Made by a program: the position numbers and the translations under genes. Under the pieces are notes generated by a model, which searched no databases, was not told where the DNA came from, and saw only the letters and a program-made list of their open reading frames with translations. A DNA stretch of 64,000 nt from Neurospora crassa OR74A (Eukaryota; Ascomycota; Sordariomycetes; Sordariales; Sordariaceae), in the NCBI RefSeq assembly GCF_000182925.2, contig NC_026505.1, positions 4,898,001 to 4,962,000 on the forward strand. Reading direction: 5' to 3'. Of this stretch, positions 37,106 through 46,758 are shown piece after piece; the stretch's first letter is position 1; every line of letters begins with the position of its first letter.

Positions 37106-37567
37106 ATGGCCGACCAAATTCAAGAGATCCTCGACGTGCCCCGCGAGTTCCTCAAGGACGGTATCCAGTTCATCAAGAAGTGCCAGAAGCGTAGGTGATC
37201 TTCCAATTCAATTGTTGCGCTACCCGACAGATCGATGCTAACTGTAGTTATTTTGCAGCTGATCGCCGCGAGTTCATCAAGATCTCCCAGGCTGTTGGTA
37301 CTGGTTTCTTGAGTAAGTTCTTCCGTGTTCCTTGTCGCTGTTCTCAGAGCACCAGCTAACACTGTCACAGTCATGGGTGTAAGTTGAACTCAAAATCACA
37401 TGTACACGAATAACAACTCTAACATGATGCCTACAGGCTGTCGGCTACCTTGTCAAGCTTAGTACGTATCCCTTTCTCTCTCTCTCCGAAACCCCCAACG
37501 CCAAATACAAGCTAACATCCACAAAGTCCACATTCCCCTCAACCAGGTCCTCGTTGGCGGCGCGTAA
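37106..37567 (+). CDS. SSS1: Sec61 gamma subunit of the ER protein translocon (Sss1)
   Basis: Five exons: 37106-37190, 37259-37312, 37371-37378, 37437-37461 and 37527-37567, giving 70 residues. The product reads MADQIQEILDVPREFLKD, then GIQFIKKCQKPDRREFIKI and SQAVGTGFLIMGAVGYLVKLI, ending HIPLNQVLVGGA. This is the whole Sec61 gamma/SecE family sequence: an amphipathic N-terminal helix, the PDRREF loop and one C-terminal membrane helix. It clamps the Sec61 channel in the ER membrane during protein translocation. Exon 3 is only 8 nt (TC ATG GGT) and exon 4 is 25 nt. All junctions restore codons, and each intron has a plausible branch site and a GTAAGT, GTAGGT or GTACGT donor. Confidence 0.96.
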
Positions 37568-38675
37568 GCACTCCACGAATTTCGACGAAAAGGAGCAGAA
37601 ACGCGGACGAAGTTTTCACCAAGAATCGAGGGACAAGATACCCATGAATGCTTTTTTCACGGCATGGACGGACGACCGAGATCCAAACACACAGTAGGGA
37701 GAGACCTTGAAGGGCTGGGTCAAAAGGACAACGGCACCGGGCGCCGTCGAAACGATAATCGGTGGGCATGGAGAGACGGGGATAAAGAAGACGGAAAAGA
37801 TATCCTATATGCAGGTGTTAGTCACGGGGTCGACCGACGCCTGCTTATAATTTCCACCACGCCTGGGACGGGACGTCGGGTACCCTTGAGGCGATTGTAT
37901 AAAATCATTTGATGGCGAATTGGCGGGGGGCATATGCGGAGAAGGTTTTAATACTTATGGGAAATGAATGGCGCTTTGTTTGAACAGCAACTCTACTGGG
38001 CACAGCGTATGCGTGACGAGATATGGCGGTTCAACGGCTTGGTCCTGGTGGCGGAGAACAACAGTGCTGACTATCACAGAAACTGTTTTTGACAATCACT
38101 TTGGGTGGATGGTCCAGCAATACGTTATTCGGGAGCCTTGCGAAAGATTCAACGTTGCGCGGTCAAATGGCAACTCCAGCCTTCTATCACACGGTTGTAC
38201 AACCTATCCTGGAGAGTTTCGTTCAAATGAGACAAGCTGTCAAGTTTTCACGCTCCTCTGAACTTAAGTAAAGACCAAGCTAACAAACAAAGCAGCCTTG
38301 GACTGACTGGTTTGCAGGGGCACCGTACTTCTGTAGTGTCAAGGGAAAGCAAAATTCCGCACGAAGAAAAAGGGTACGATTAACATAGCAATCAGTCCAT
38401 GATGTCTTCTTAGCAAGTCGATTCTCTACCATTTCAGTCCTCGTAACGTACCAAGGCCATATCGGAAGTGCCACGGGTCCCGATATGTTTACTTCCTAAA
38501 GTAGGACCAACAACATACCCCCAGCAATCCGTCATCTCCAACCAAATCCCAAACCATCAGCCATGGACACTCCACGAATCAACGGAAGACTCCCTGACGT
38601 GTCCTTGTGTGTCCCATTTTCCCTAACGGAACCATTGATCGTGGAAGTAGACAATCGAAGTCACGCCAGCAACTC
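37568..38675. other. Convergent region, Sec61 gamma / unrecognised acidic protein gene
   Basis: 1.1 kb. The long 3' flank of the Sec61 gamma gene shows no recognisable coding sequence. Confidence 0.5.
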
Positions 38676-39890
38676 TCAATCATCGATCACGATTGCCTGC
38701 GAGCTCCAGGCTCCTCGATCGGACTGCTGAGGGCATGTGATGCCCCAAGCCATATCGAAAGCGTCCTCGATGATGTTGTCCCAGACTACGGCCATGTTAC
38801 GTTTTGCCGCGTTCTTAGCCAAAATCGAACAGTTGAAGATGAAGGCTTGGTGCTTGAACGGTGACAACACTGGTTTGTTGGCCAGGAGACCTCTCCAAAC
38901 ACAGTGGCTGATTTTGCAAATATGCTGCTTGGTAACCTGCCCCTTGTTAGTCCATAAGGTCTTGTTATTTTTGAGGGTTATCGGGATTTGGAAGGATGTT
39001 GTGGCTGGGGTTTACATGGAAAGGGAAAAGAACGATCATGGTCAGGACAGAAAACAACTTACCTGGCAAGTTTCTACTATCTCCTCAACCTCGTATTCAT
39101 CAAGCCCGTCATTTGGGTCATCCGGGTAGAGCAGACGCATGGTCAACTGGGAAGCCCCCGACTGCTCAACGGGCTCGGCATAGGAAGGGTTCTGCACAAC
39201 CTCCGCCGACGTCTTCAGCACCTGAAGCCCATTAGCAACTCGAACGACCGAAGTCTTATCTCCATCTTGACAGTTGTCATTTCCCAAAAGAGGAGCGCAA
39301 AAAGCAGTCATCCTTTGCTTCCACGCTGCCCGCCTTTTCTTATGCTGGCTCTCTTGCACCTCGACCGGGTAGCCAGTAAACTCTTGGTAATAAGCCACCC
39401 AATCATTCACGGTTTGGGGCAGGCTGAGGAAAGTCCATGATTTTCCCTCCTTGTCCGAGACCAGAGCAAACAGATTGCATCTCTCAGCGCGGGCTTTGGT
39501 GCAGACAAGATGAGACCCCCACACGTTTGGCTCCTCCTCCTCCTCCTCCACCTCTCCTTCTTGTTCACTGCCGCTACTGTCCGGGGTGGTGCATCGCTTC
39601 GGCTTGGGCGCTTTTTCGCTACTGTCCGGAGAGTACAGCAGTTCACCTACGACAAGGAAGAGATCGCCTTCGGAGGCTTGGGCGACGTCCAGTTGCTCAA
39701 TGGTCAGTGGGCTTGGGTGATGGATTGCTGAATTCTTGGCTGACTGCCGTAATCTAGTCAAGTTCTCGGTGGCTTTGCGACTTGAGGTCTCAAGCTTCGA
39801 ATTCGGCGCGGCTCTGATTATCGCCCCTTGAGGACGGTTGGAAGTCAGAACATGGTGCTCGTAGAGATGGGAGGTGACGGCGATGTCCAT
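38676..39890 (-). CDS. Hypothetical protein with acidic linker, 362 residues
   Basis: Exon 1 is 39890-39063 and exon 2 is 38936-38676. The 126-bp intron (GTAAGT donor, ACTAAC branch, GGGCAG acceptor) falls in phase 0 and joins ...YEVEEIVETCQ to VTKQHICKISHCVWRG. Without splicing the frame stops a few codons later, and the second exon stays open for 87 codons, which supports the model. It has a basic N-terminal half, an acidic run (EVEEEEEEP, about 110-120), a globular-looking middle (VWGSHLVCTKARAERCNLFALVS) and a C-terminal part with Cys and Trp (ICKISHC, VVWDNIIEDAFDMAWG). I recognise no family. The 5' end is uncertain: further upstream exons or an intron near residue 55 are possible. Confidence 0.6.
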
Positions 39891-41318
39891 GTTCAATTTG
39901 AAGTCAGGGTGGTCTCAGATGCTGATCTGGTGTCAGAAGTTGGGGTTGTGGTTGGTGATGGGTTTGAGTGTATCTGCTGGAGGGAAAAAAATCGGAATGT
40001 TGTAGGTCAAGGAGAAGAAGAGGTGAATCTAGATTTGGTTACAGGCAGAACTTGGGTGGACTCAGCGGTCGCTTCAAGAACGCAGGCTGTGTAGGTCTTG
40101 AAGAAGATGGGACGAGAGAGGAGGTTGCTTACCTTCAAGTCTGGAGAGTACTACTCACAGAGTTGCAGAACCTTGAGCCAGAATGGGATGAGAGACACTT
40201 GTTGTTTGCTTTCGAGCTCCAAGTACGCTCTACACGGGTCGAAGGTCGATGAAAACGGAGACACTTCTATCAAGGTGGGATGAGAGTCTTGTTATTTACC
40301 CCCAGGTAATGAATGCCGCCCAGAAGGGAGAATAGTTGATAAACTTGGAGGAAGTGTGGATGACTCGAGGCGAGAGTGGCTTATTTTGAGTAGAAGCGCA
40401 GTCCGTAGGGCTGAACAGCAGGAAAACCTGAATGGAGTTAGGAAGACATTCTAGTTGAAGTTCAATATTAAGATGTTGCTGATCTGACTTCTTTCAGCCA
40501 CACCGTCCATGGGACCAGATATTCCGGGTCATGTTCTCCAACCCCGATGGAAAGCAGTCTGATGTTTTAGGGATGGAAGCAGGTAAGACTGGACGGTAAA
40601 CATTGTTTGAGAGGTCGGGACAAAAGCCAACATTCAGATATGAGTTTCAGGATGACAAATACGTTCCTGACGGATGAGAACATACAGCATATATACATAC
40701 TGCTGGGTGTTGTACGAAACCTGACGAAATAAACACACCTCTACCAACGCGCAAGACTTTCAAGGTCCCTCCCTATACTAAAGAGTAAGGGAGATTGGAA
40801 CTCCTGTATCTCCAAAACATTACCAGTCGAAAAGTCTTAGGAATAAAGCGAGCACGTCATGATCAAGACATCACACCATCGGAATACTCTTACACACACG
40901 GGTGCGTTTTTATCATGGCTTGAGCCCTGGTCCTGAGTAGTTCTTGGATGGAAAAATCATTTTAGCCTGTGTGCTTCAAAATTATTGTAATCCCTATCAC
41001 AGTTTTGTGACGGCTCTTCCAACCGCAGTAAGCAATGCGATATCGGGCTGACCGTGTTTGATTTGATCTCCTAACTACTCGCCAGTGTCCATCATACCTC
41101 TAACTTCTCAACGTGAAGTCACCACTGCTCTTTCCTGGTGCTTTCTGATCTGCAGCTTCAACTTCTCGTCAGTGCCGTTACGACGGGTATGCACTTTTCA
41201 CTTCTTAAGGGGGGATAACCAGAAAAAACAAAAATCACAAAAGTGTTGGATTCAGAATGTAACTGTTCGAGATGTTTAGTATTGATATGGATGAACGGGA
41301 AAAAAAAAACAAAAAGAT
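39891..41318. other. Intergenic region hypothetical gene / tRNA-Leu
   Basis: 1.4 kb. The strongest frame (39828-40094, plus) overlaps the start of the minus-strand gene and has no known domain. Nothing else seen. Confidence 0.5.
41301..41315 (-). terminator. RNA polymerase III terminator of tRNA-Leu
   Basis: On the minus strand, T5 (41315-41311) then T9 (41309-41301), immediately after the tRNA 3' end. Confidence 0.8.
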
Positions 41319-41435
41319 TGACTGAAGCGTGATTCGAACACGCGCCTCTTGCGAGACTAGAATGCACCTCACATCAGGAGTGAAGAAGAACTTGGTTCTT
41401 GAGTCTAGCGCCTTAGACCGCTCGGCCATCCAGCC
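41319..41435 (-). tRNA. tRNA-Leu (anticodon CAA) with a 35-nt intron
   Basis: Minus strand. Acceptor GGCTGGA pairs with TTCAGTC (two G-T wobbles); the discriminator base is A. The D arm is TGGCCGAGCGGTCTAAGGC. The anticodon stem CTAGA/TCTAG has loop CT-CAA-G, then a 35-nt intron (41397-41363). A long class II variable arm (TCTCGCAAGAGGC) and T arm GCGTG-TTCGAAT-CACGC complete it. CAA decodes TTG leucine codons. Confidence 0.95.
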
Positions 41436-42182
41436 ATTGGAAGATTGATGAATGGCTAGCCGAATTAAGTGCTTATACCTATTCAGACAGTGAATATGCA
41501 CCACTTCTGTCCTTATCGTCGTTTCCATCGTCACCTTTCATTTTTCTTGTTGCTTAATATCCTTTGCTGGCACCTGCAGCATTCCATCGGCTAGTAGTTG
41601 TCTCCGACGTGACAGGGATATCTAGAGGTATGTACCTCTGTTGTCTCGCGTACGGTGCTTCGAACGTGGGCTCTTCGCTAGGTTCGTACCAAAAAGCAAT
41701 TGCATCAGAGATTGCGTGTGCAAGTGCAACCCCTCTGTTGGTAGTAGGTTTGCCAGTTGACCAATGCGAATGGGAAACGCTTTTGCCGATTATCAAAGGC
41801 GCTCAACGAGAATAAGGTCATGTTTTGATCACTCCACATTTTCTGATCCGATATGGCAGGCACCGATATCACTGCATGCGCGTAAAATCCAAAAAGAGTT
41901 TCAGCGTCCAAATCAATGATGAGCTGCGGACTGGATTGAAAGCAGGCATAACAGCCGAGTTCCCAATCCTTGGCTGAATGGTAGCGTAGCGTAGCGGCCG
42001 AACGCATTCCGTCCCGCTTCCCCCTCCTGCTCATCACCAACGTCCCAGCATCCACCAGCTCCCTTATCACCACAACAACAAACAAAATAACAGCAGTTGA
42101 TTTTGTCTCTGACCCGGCCTCCTCCCAAATCCTTCCACTGCACCATTTCTCCAATTCTTAATATTTCAACCAATCCGTCATA
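41436..42182. other. Intergenic region tRNA-Leu / methyltransferase
   Basis: Promoter side of the methyltransferase gene. No further element recognised. Confidence 0.5.
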
Positions 42183-43425
42183 ATGGCCGCCGTCACAAGC
42201 CAGACACCACAAACAGGACAAGATGAGGTTACTGACCTCAGCAAGCAATATGATACCCCAATGGGCCTTGCCCACTCAACGATGCAAGCTCTGAAAGACC
42301 GCATCAAGCTTCATTATGACCTGGCGAGCGACTACTACCTAAACCTATGGTGTGTTTTCAACCTCTTAATCATCAGGTTCTTGACGGGGCTGGGTTGTCA
42401 AAAGCTCAAACAACACTCAAGAGACAACAGCAACAGAGACCTAACAAGTGAACAGGGGAGAGCATATTCACCACGGTTACTGGGCCACAGACGAGGCCAA
42501 GGCCAAGGACACCAAGGAAGTTGCTCAGGTCAACCTGATCCGCCTCCTCCTTGAAATCTCCAAGGTCTCAGAGGGCGCTCGTGTTCTCGATACTGGCTGT
42601 GGCATTGGCGGCACCTCGCGCTTCCTCGCCTCTGAGTTGGGATGCACCGTAACCGGCATCACCATCTCCACCAAGCAAGTTGAAATGGCGACCAGGTTGA
42701 CCAAGGCCGAGGCCGCTAAACAGATCCAGGGTGACGACAAGACCGTCACCCCAGATGCCGACGGCTTCATTGCGCTCGGGAAGGGCAAGGTCAGGTTTCT
42801 TGAGCTCGACGCCGAGAAGATGGGCGAGTATTTTGCCTCGGACGCCGGCACTTTAGATGCTGTGTGGATCAGTGAAGCTTTGAGCCACTTTCCCAACAAG
42901 GCTCTTTTCTTCCAGAATGCCTTCAAGGTTCTCAAGCAGGGCGGAAAGCTGGTTCTTGCCGACTGGTTCAAGGGCGAAGAACTCAACCAAACGCAGTTTG
43001 ACAATGACATCAAGCCTATCGAAGGTTGGTATTTATCCAGAGGAAAGCGCACATCCTAGATCAAAGTCAGCTGACACAAGTTGAACCAGACGGCATGCTG
43101 CTCCCGCCTCTGTGCACCCAGCCCGACTATGTCAAGTTCGCTACAGATGCTGGACTCAAGGTCTTCCATGAGCCCAAGGATATTAGCAAGGATGTCAGCA
43201 AGACATGGTTAGCCTGACTATTATCCGCGACTCTGTGTGTAAATGGCTTTGCTAACTTGAGCCCGCAGGGACATTTCCTGGTCGCTGGTACAAAACCCTT
43301 CCTTGTGGGCTTTTGCCTTCAGCCAGGGCAGAGACGGCATCGCCTTCCTGCAAGCCTTCCGCGCGATGAGGAGAGGATACTCCAATGGCAGCTTCCGATA
43401 CGCCGTCATGTCATTCCAGAAGTAA
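42183..43425 (+). CDS. Class I SAM-dependent methyltransferase (Erg6 / tocopherol methyltransferase-like)
   Basis: Exons 42183-42349, 42456-43024, 43090-43207 and 43269-43425 (336 residues). The opening DLSKQYDTPMGLAHSTMQ and LHYDLASDYYLNLWGEHIHHGYW resembles the substrate-side lid of sterol and tocopherol methyltransferases. Motif I is VLDTGCGIGGTSRF (from residue 98) and the post-I region GCTVTGITISTKQVEMA. Motif II-like sequence is LDAVWISEALSHFPNK, followed by LKQGGKLVLADWF. Exons 3 and 4 finish the fold (DGMLLPPLCTQPDYVKFATDAGL...KTWDISWSLVQNPSLW). It transfers methyl from S-adenosylmethionine to a small molecule I cannot name from sequence. It is too short, and its C-terminus too different, for true Erg6. 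All four junctions restore the frame. Confidence 0.88.
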
Positions 43426-44556
43426 GATGTAGTGACAAAGGTGTGAGGGAAACACTGCCGGTTCAATTGATCCTCAGTGATGTGATAGCTCATGAACGTT
43501 GCTGTCTCTGAGGTGGCAGTTATCCAGGCAGATGACTGACGACAAGCACAATCTCATCCTCAGAGTGCGCTGCCGGGAACCTGACTGACTTTTCTGGATA
43601 CCTACTCACATTGGTAGGTCCGTGTCATCCACGAGCCATTGAACTCATTGCTGCGCCACCTTGAAAACGCCGCCATATGGTTTCCACAAACATGAATGCC
43701 GGTAGAATCGTAGATATAAGTGACGAACAGCACCCCTGCTCCTGTTATCACTACAGTCGAGAGCAAAGCTACCCCACCTCAATTGACATCTCCCGACCCC
43801 AGCCCCCGCCCCCGCCTGCTCACCTCTTATCCTCCGGTCCGGTCCGGTCCGACCCGAGTAAACTCATGGCAGCATATCCGCAACCCCGGAATCAACGCGG
43901 CTCGGAGCTCGGCATCTTAGTTCCACCTCGAATGAACGTTGGCGAGGTTCGGATTTCGAAGACCGAAAACAGGATCAACGGATGGTCACCGGATGCATGA
44001 GCAACCCGAAGCCGGGGGCCTGTGAGTTTGATGCCTCGGCAGTTGGTGGTTGCTGGTTGGTCAATGACTTGAGAATCCTCCTCGAATCTCTTTCTCTGGA
44101 TTTTCCCGGGAGAAGGCAAACCGAAGAAGAATCCTCTTTTGGTGATGGAAACCACCAACTGTGAGTCAAGAAGCCGAAAATGATCTAGTACGTGCGGTCT
44201 ATCGCTCGATAGTAGGGGAATGAAGAAATCAAACACCCCTCATAAGTTGTGTGTCATAACGATGTTCCGCGAGGGAAGGAGGGGTCAAATCCGAGGAAGG
44301 CCTTCCTATTTAGTAAAAGTCACCCAATAGTATCGGTCACCAATGACAGCGAGATCGCCATGGTACTCATAGCTCGTTTATCAGTATCCGATCCGTTACC
44401 CATTCCTGTACCACGTTTCACGAGCAAGGTCCGATGAGGCAATAAATGATGTTTACTGCCCACTCCCCTTCGACTTACTACACTACATACTTCACAGGGT
44501 TATCCAATCGTCGCTGCCCGTGTTCCTCCACCCACTAGACAGGATCCAAGTCCACG
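43426..44556. other. Intergenic region methyltransferase / gamma-glutamyltranspeptidase
   Basis: 1.1 kb, with a proline-coding C-rich stretch near 43780-43850 containing three CCGGT units. No gene recognised. Confidence 0.5.
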
Positions 44557-46562
44557 ATGCCTCTCCCCACCTCATCCATCTACCAACCTCCATCGGCTGA
44601 GTTCATGAAATGGCCGAGTCGAAGAAGCGTGGTTCATAGCACCAAAGGAATTGTGGCTTGCACACAACCGCTTGCCGCCAAGTGCGGTATCGACATCCTC
44701 AATGCAGGAGGAAATGCTGCCGTGAGATTTACTGCCCCTTTCCTTTAAACTAACAAAAGTTGCTAATATGCATGTCAGGATGCCGCCGTGGCCGTTGGTA
44801 CGCTTCAGCCATCTACCTGGAACTCATGATGAAGTGCTCACTAACCAATCTCGTCTCACACTTTCTAGCTGCCGGCCTGAACATGACGGAACCTTGCTCA
44901 ACCGGCATCGGCGGTGACATGTTTTGCCTCTACTACGATGCTTCGACTGGCAAGGTCTCGGCCCTGAACGGCTCTGGACGCGCGGGCGGCAAGTGTACCC
45001 TCGAGAACGTCCGAAAGAGCCTAAAAATTCCAGAGGGCACCGTGGGGAAGATCCCCATGAGCAGCGTTCACGCTGTGACGGTGCCTGGTGCTGCCGCCGG
45101 TTGGGTCGATACTGTCGAGCGGTTCGGTAGTGGCAAGTTGACCATGGGGCAGATTCTCGCACCGGCGATTGAGCTGGGTGAGAAGGGATTTCCTGTATCG
45201 GAGACGACGGCTTATTTCGTGAGTTTTGAGAGTACCCATCAAATCCTCCGTTCTTTATTGTGCTCGCTCTGACAAGTGAAACAGTGGGGAAGACAGGAAA
45301 AGGGCATCCGCGAAGCGTCTCCCAACTTCGCGGAGATGTTAAAGGCCGATTCCTCTGCTCCTGACGGTGTCCGCGCTCCCAAGGCCGGCGAAATCATCAA
45401 GCTACCCAACCTCGCCAAGACCTTCCGCACCCTGGCAACCGAAGGCAAGAAGGGTTTCTACAGCGGTCGCATTGCCGAAGAACTTATCAAAGTCGTCAAC
45501 GACCTCGGAGGCCATCTTGAGCTTGCCGACCTCCAACATCACCTCGAAACCGGCAGCGAATCCGTCGAGCCCATCTCCCTGAAATTTCCCAACCCCCACG
45601 GCACCTCCGAAACCGACGGCGTCGAGCTTTGGGAACACCCTCCCAACGGCCAAGGCATCGTTGCCCTGATGGTCCTCGGCATCCTCAAGCACCTCATCAA
45701 GCAAGGCACCATCCCAGCCTTCGGCCCCTCCGACCACAACACGGCCCCCTACCTGCACGCCATCGTCGAAGCCCTCCGCATCTCCTTCGGCGACGCCTCC
45801 TGGTTCGTCACCGACCCCAACGCCGCTCCCGGCGTCCCGACCTCCCAGCTCATCTCGGCCTCCTACCTCGCCGAGCGCGCCAAGCTCTTCTCTCCATCCT
45901 CCGCCAACACCTCGGTCCTGCAACCGGGCGACCCGTACGCCTCTCCCGCCCTGACCTCCTCCGACACCGTATACTTTGCCTGCTCTGACTCCCAAGGCAA
46001 CGCCATCTCGTTCATCAACTCCAACTACGGCGGCTTCGGCACCTGCATCATCCCCGCCGGCTGCGGTTTCACGCTTCAGAATCGCGGCGCCAACTTCTCG
46101 CTGGATGCGAAGCACCCGAATGTGCTAGCGCCGAGAAAGAGGCCTTACCACACGATTATTCCCGGTCTGGTCACGAATCTGCAGGATAGCAGTCTGCACT
46201 CGGTGTTTGGCGTCATGGGCGGATTCATGCAGCCGCAGGGGCATGTGCAGACGTTGCTTGGGCAGGTGTTGTGCGGGCTGAGCCCGCAGCAGGCGTTGGA
46301 TGCGCCGAGAGTGTGTATCGGCGCGGGAATGCCAGATGAGGGGAATGTGTATGATGCGACGGTACATGTGGAAGAGGGGATGCCGGAGGAGACGGTAGAT
46401 GGATTAAGGAAGTTGGGGCATAAGGTGGAGGTTGTGAAGGGTATGGGGAGAATCTTGTTCGGCAGGGGACAAATTATTCGATGGACGAAGGATATTGATG
46501 GCACGGGGGTGTGGTCGGCGGGAAGCGATATGAGAGGCGATGGTGCTGCTTACCCGGCGTAA
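44557..46562 (+). CDS. Gamma-glutamyltranspeptidase family protein (Ntn hydrolase)
   Basis: Exons 44557-44721, 44779-44797 (19 nt), 44869-45218 and 45285-46562 (603 residues). The start MPLPTSSIYQPPSAEFMKWPSRRSVVHSTKG leads to [38 protein letters not shown], the hallmark N-terminal block of the family. The autoprocessing nucleophile is expected at Thr406 (SSDTVYFACSDSQGNAISFINS), giving a large and a small subunit. The FGTCIIPAGCGFTLQNRGANFSL and MGGFMQPQGHVQTL blocks follow. There is no signal peptide or N-terminal membrane anchor, unlike the classical secreted enzyme, so a cytosolic role in glutathione or gamma-glutamyl turnover, or an acylase-like activity, is possible. Its end is convergent with CENP-I, only 196 bp away. 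Confidence 0.92.
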
Positions 46563-46758
46563 TTTGGTAATGACGATGATGATGACTCCGGTGAGAAGGA
46601 ACGAGGTCAAGACTGGCAAATAGCGAGTTGTTAGAACGAGACGAGAAACACAAACACATCTGGATATCCCCGACAGAGTAGATCGACCACCCTGCAGTAT
46701 TCTTCCCTCCTTTGCTGCCACCTCTGCCAACATCCTCCACTGACGACAGTCAACACAA

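Noticed and set aside
45402-46115. 237-codon minus-strand frame
   Set aside because: Antisense shadow of the gamma-glutamyltranspeptidase gene, caused by high third-position GC.
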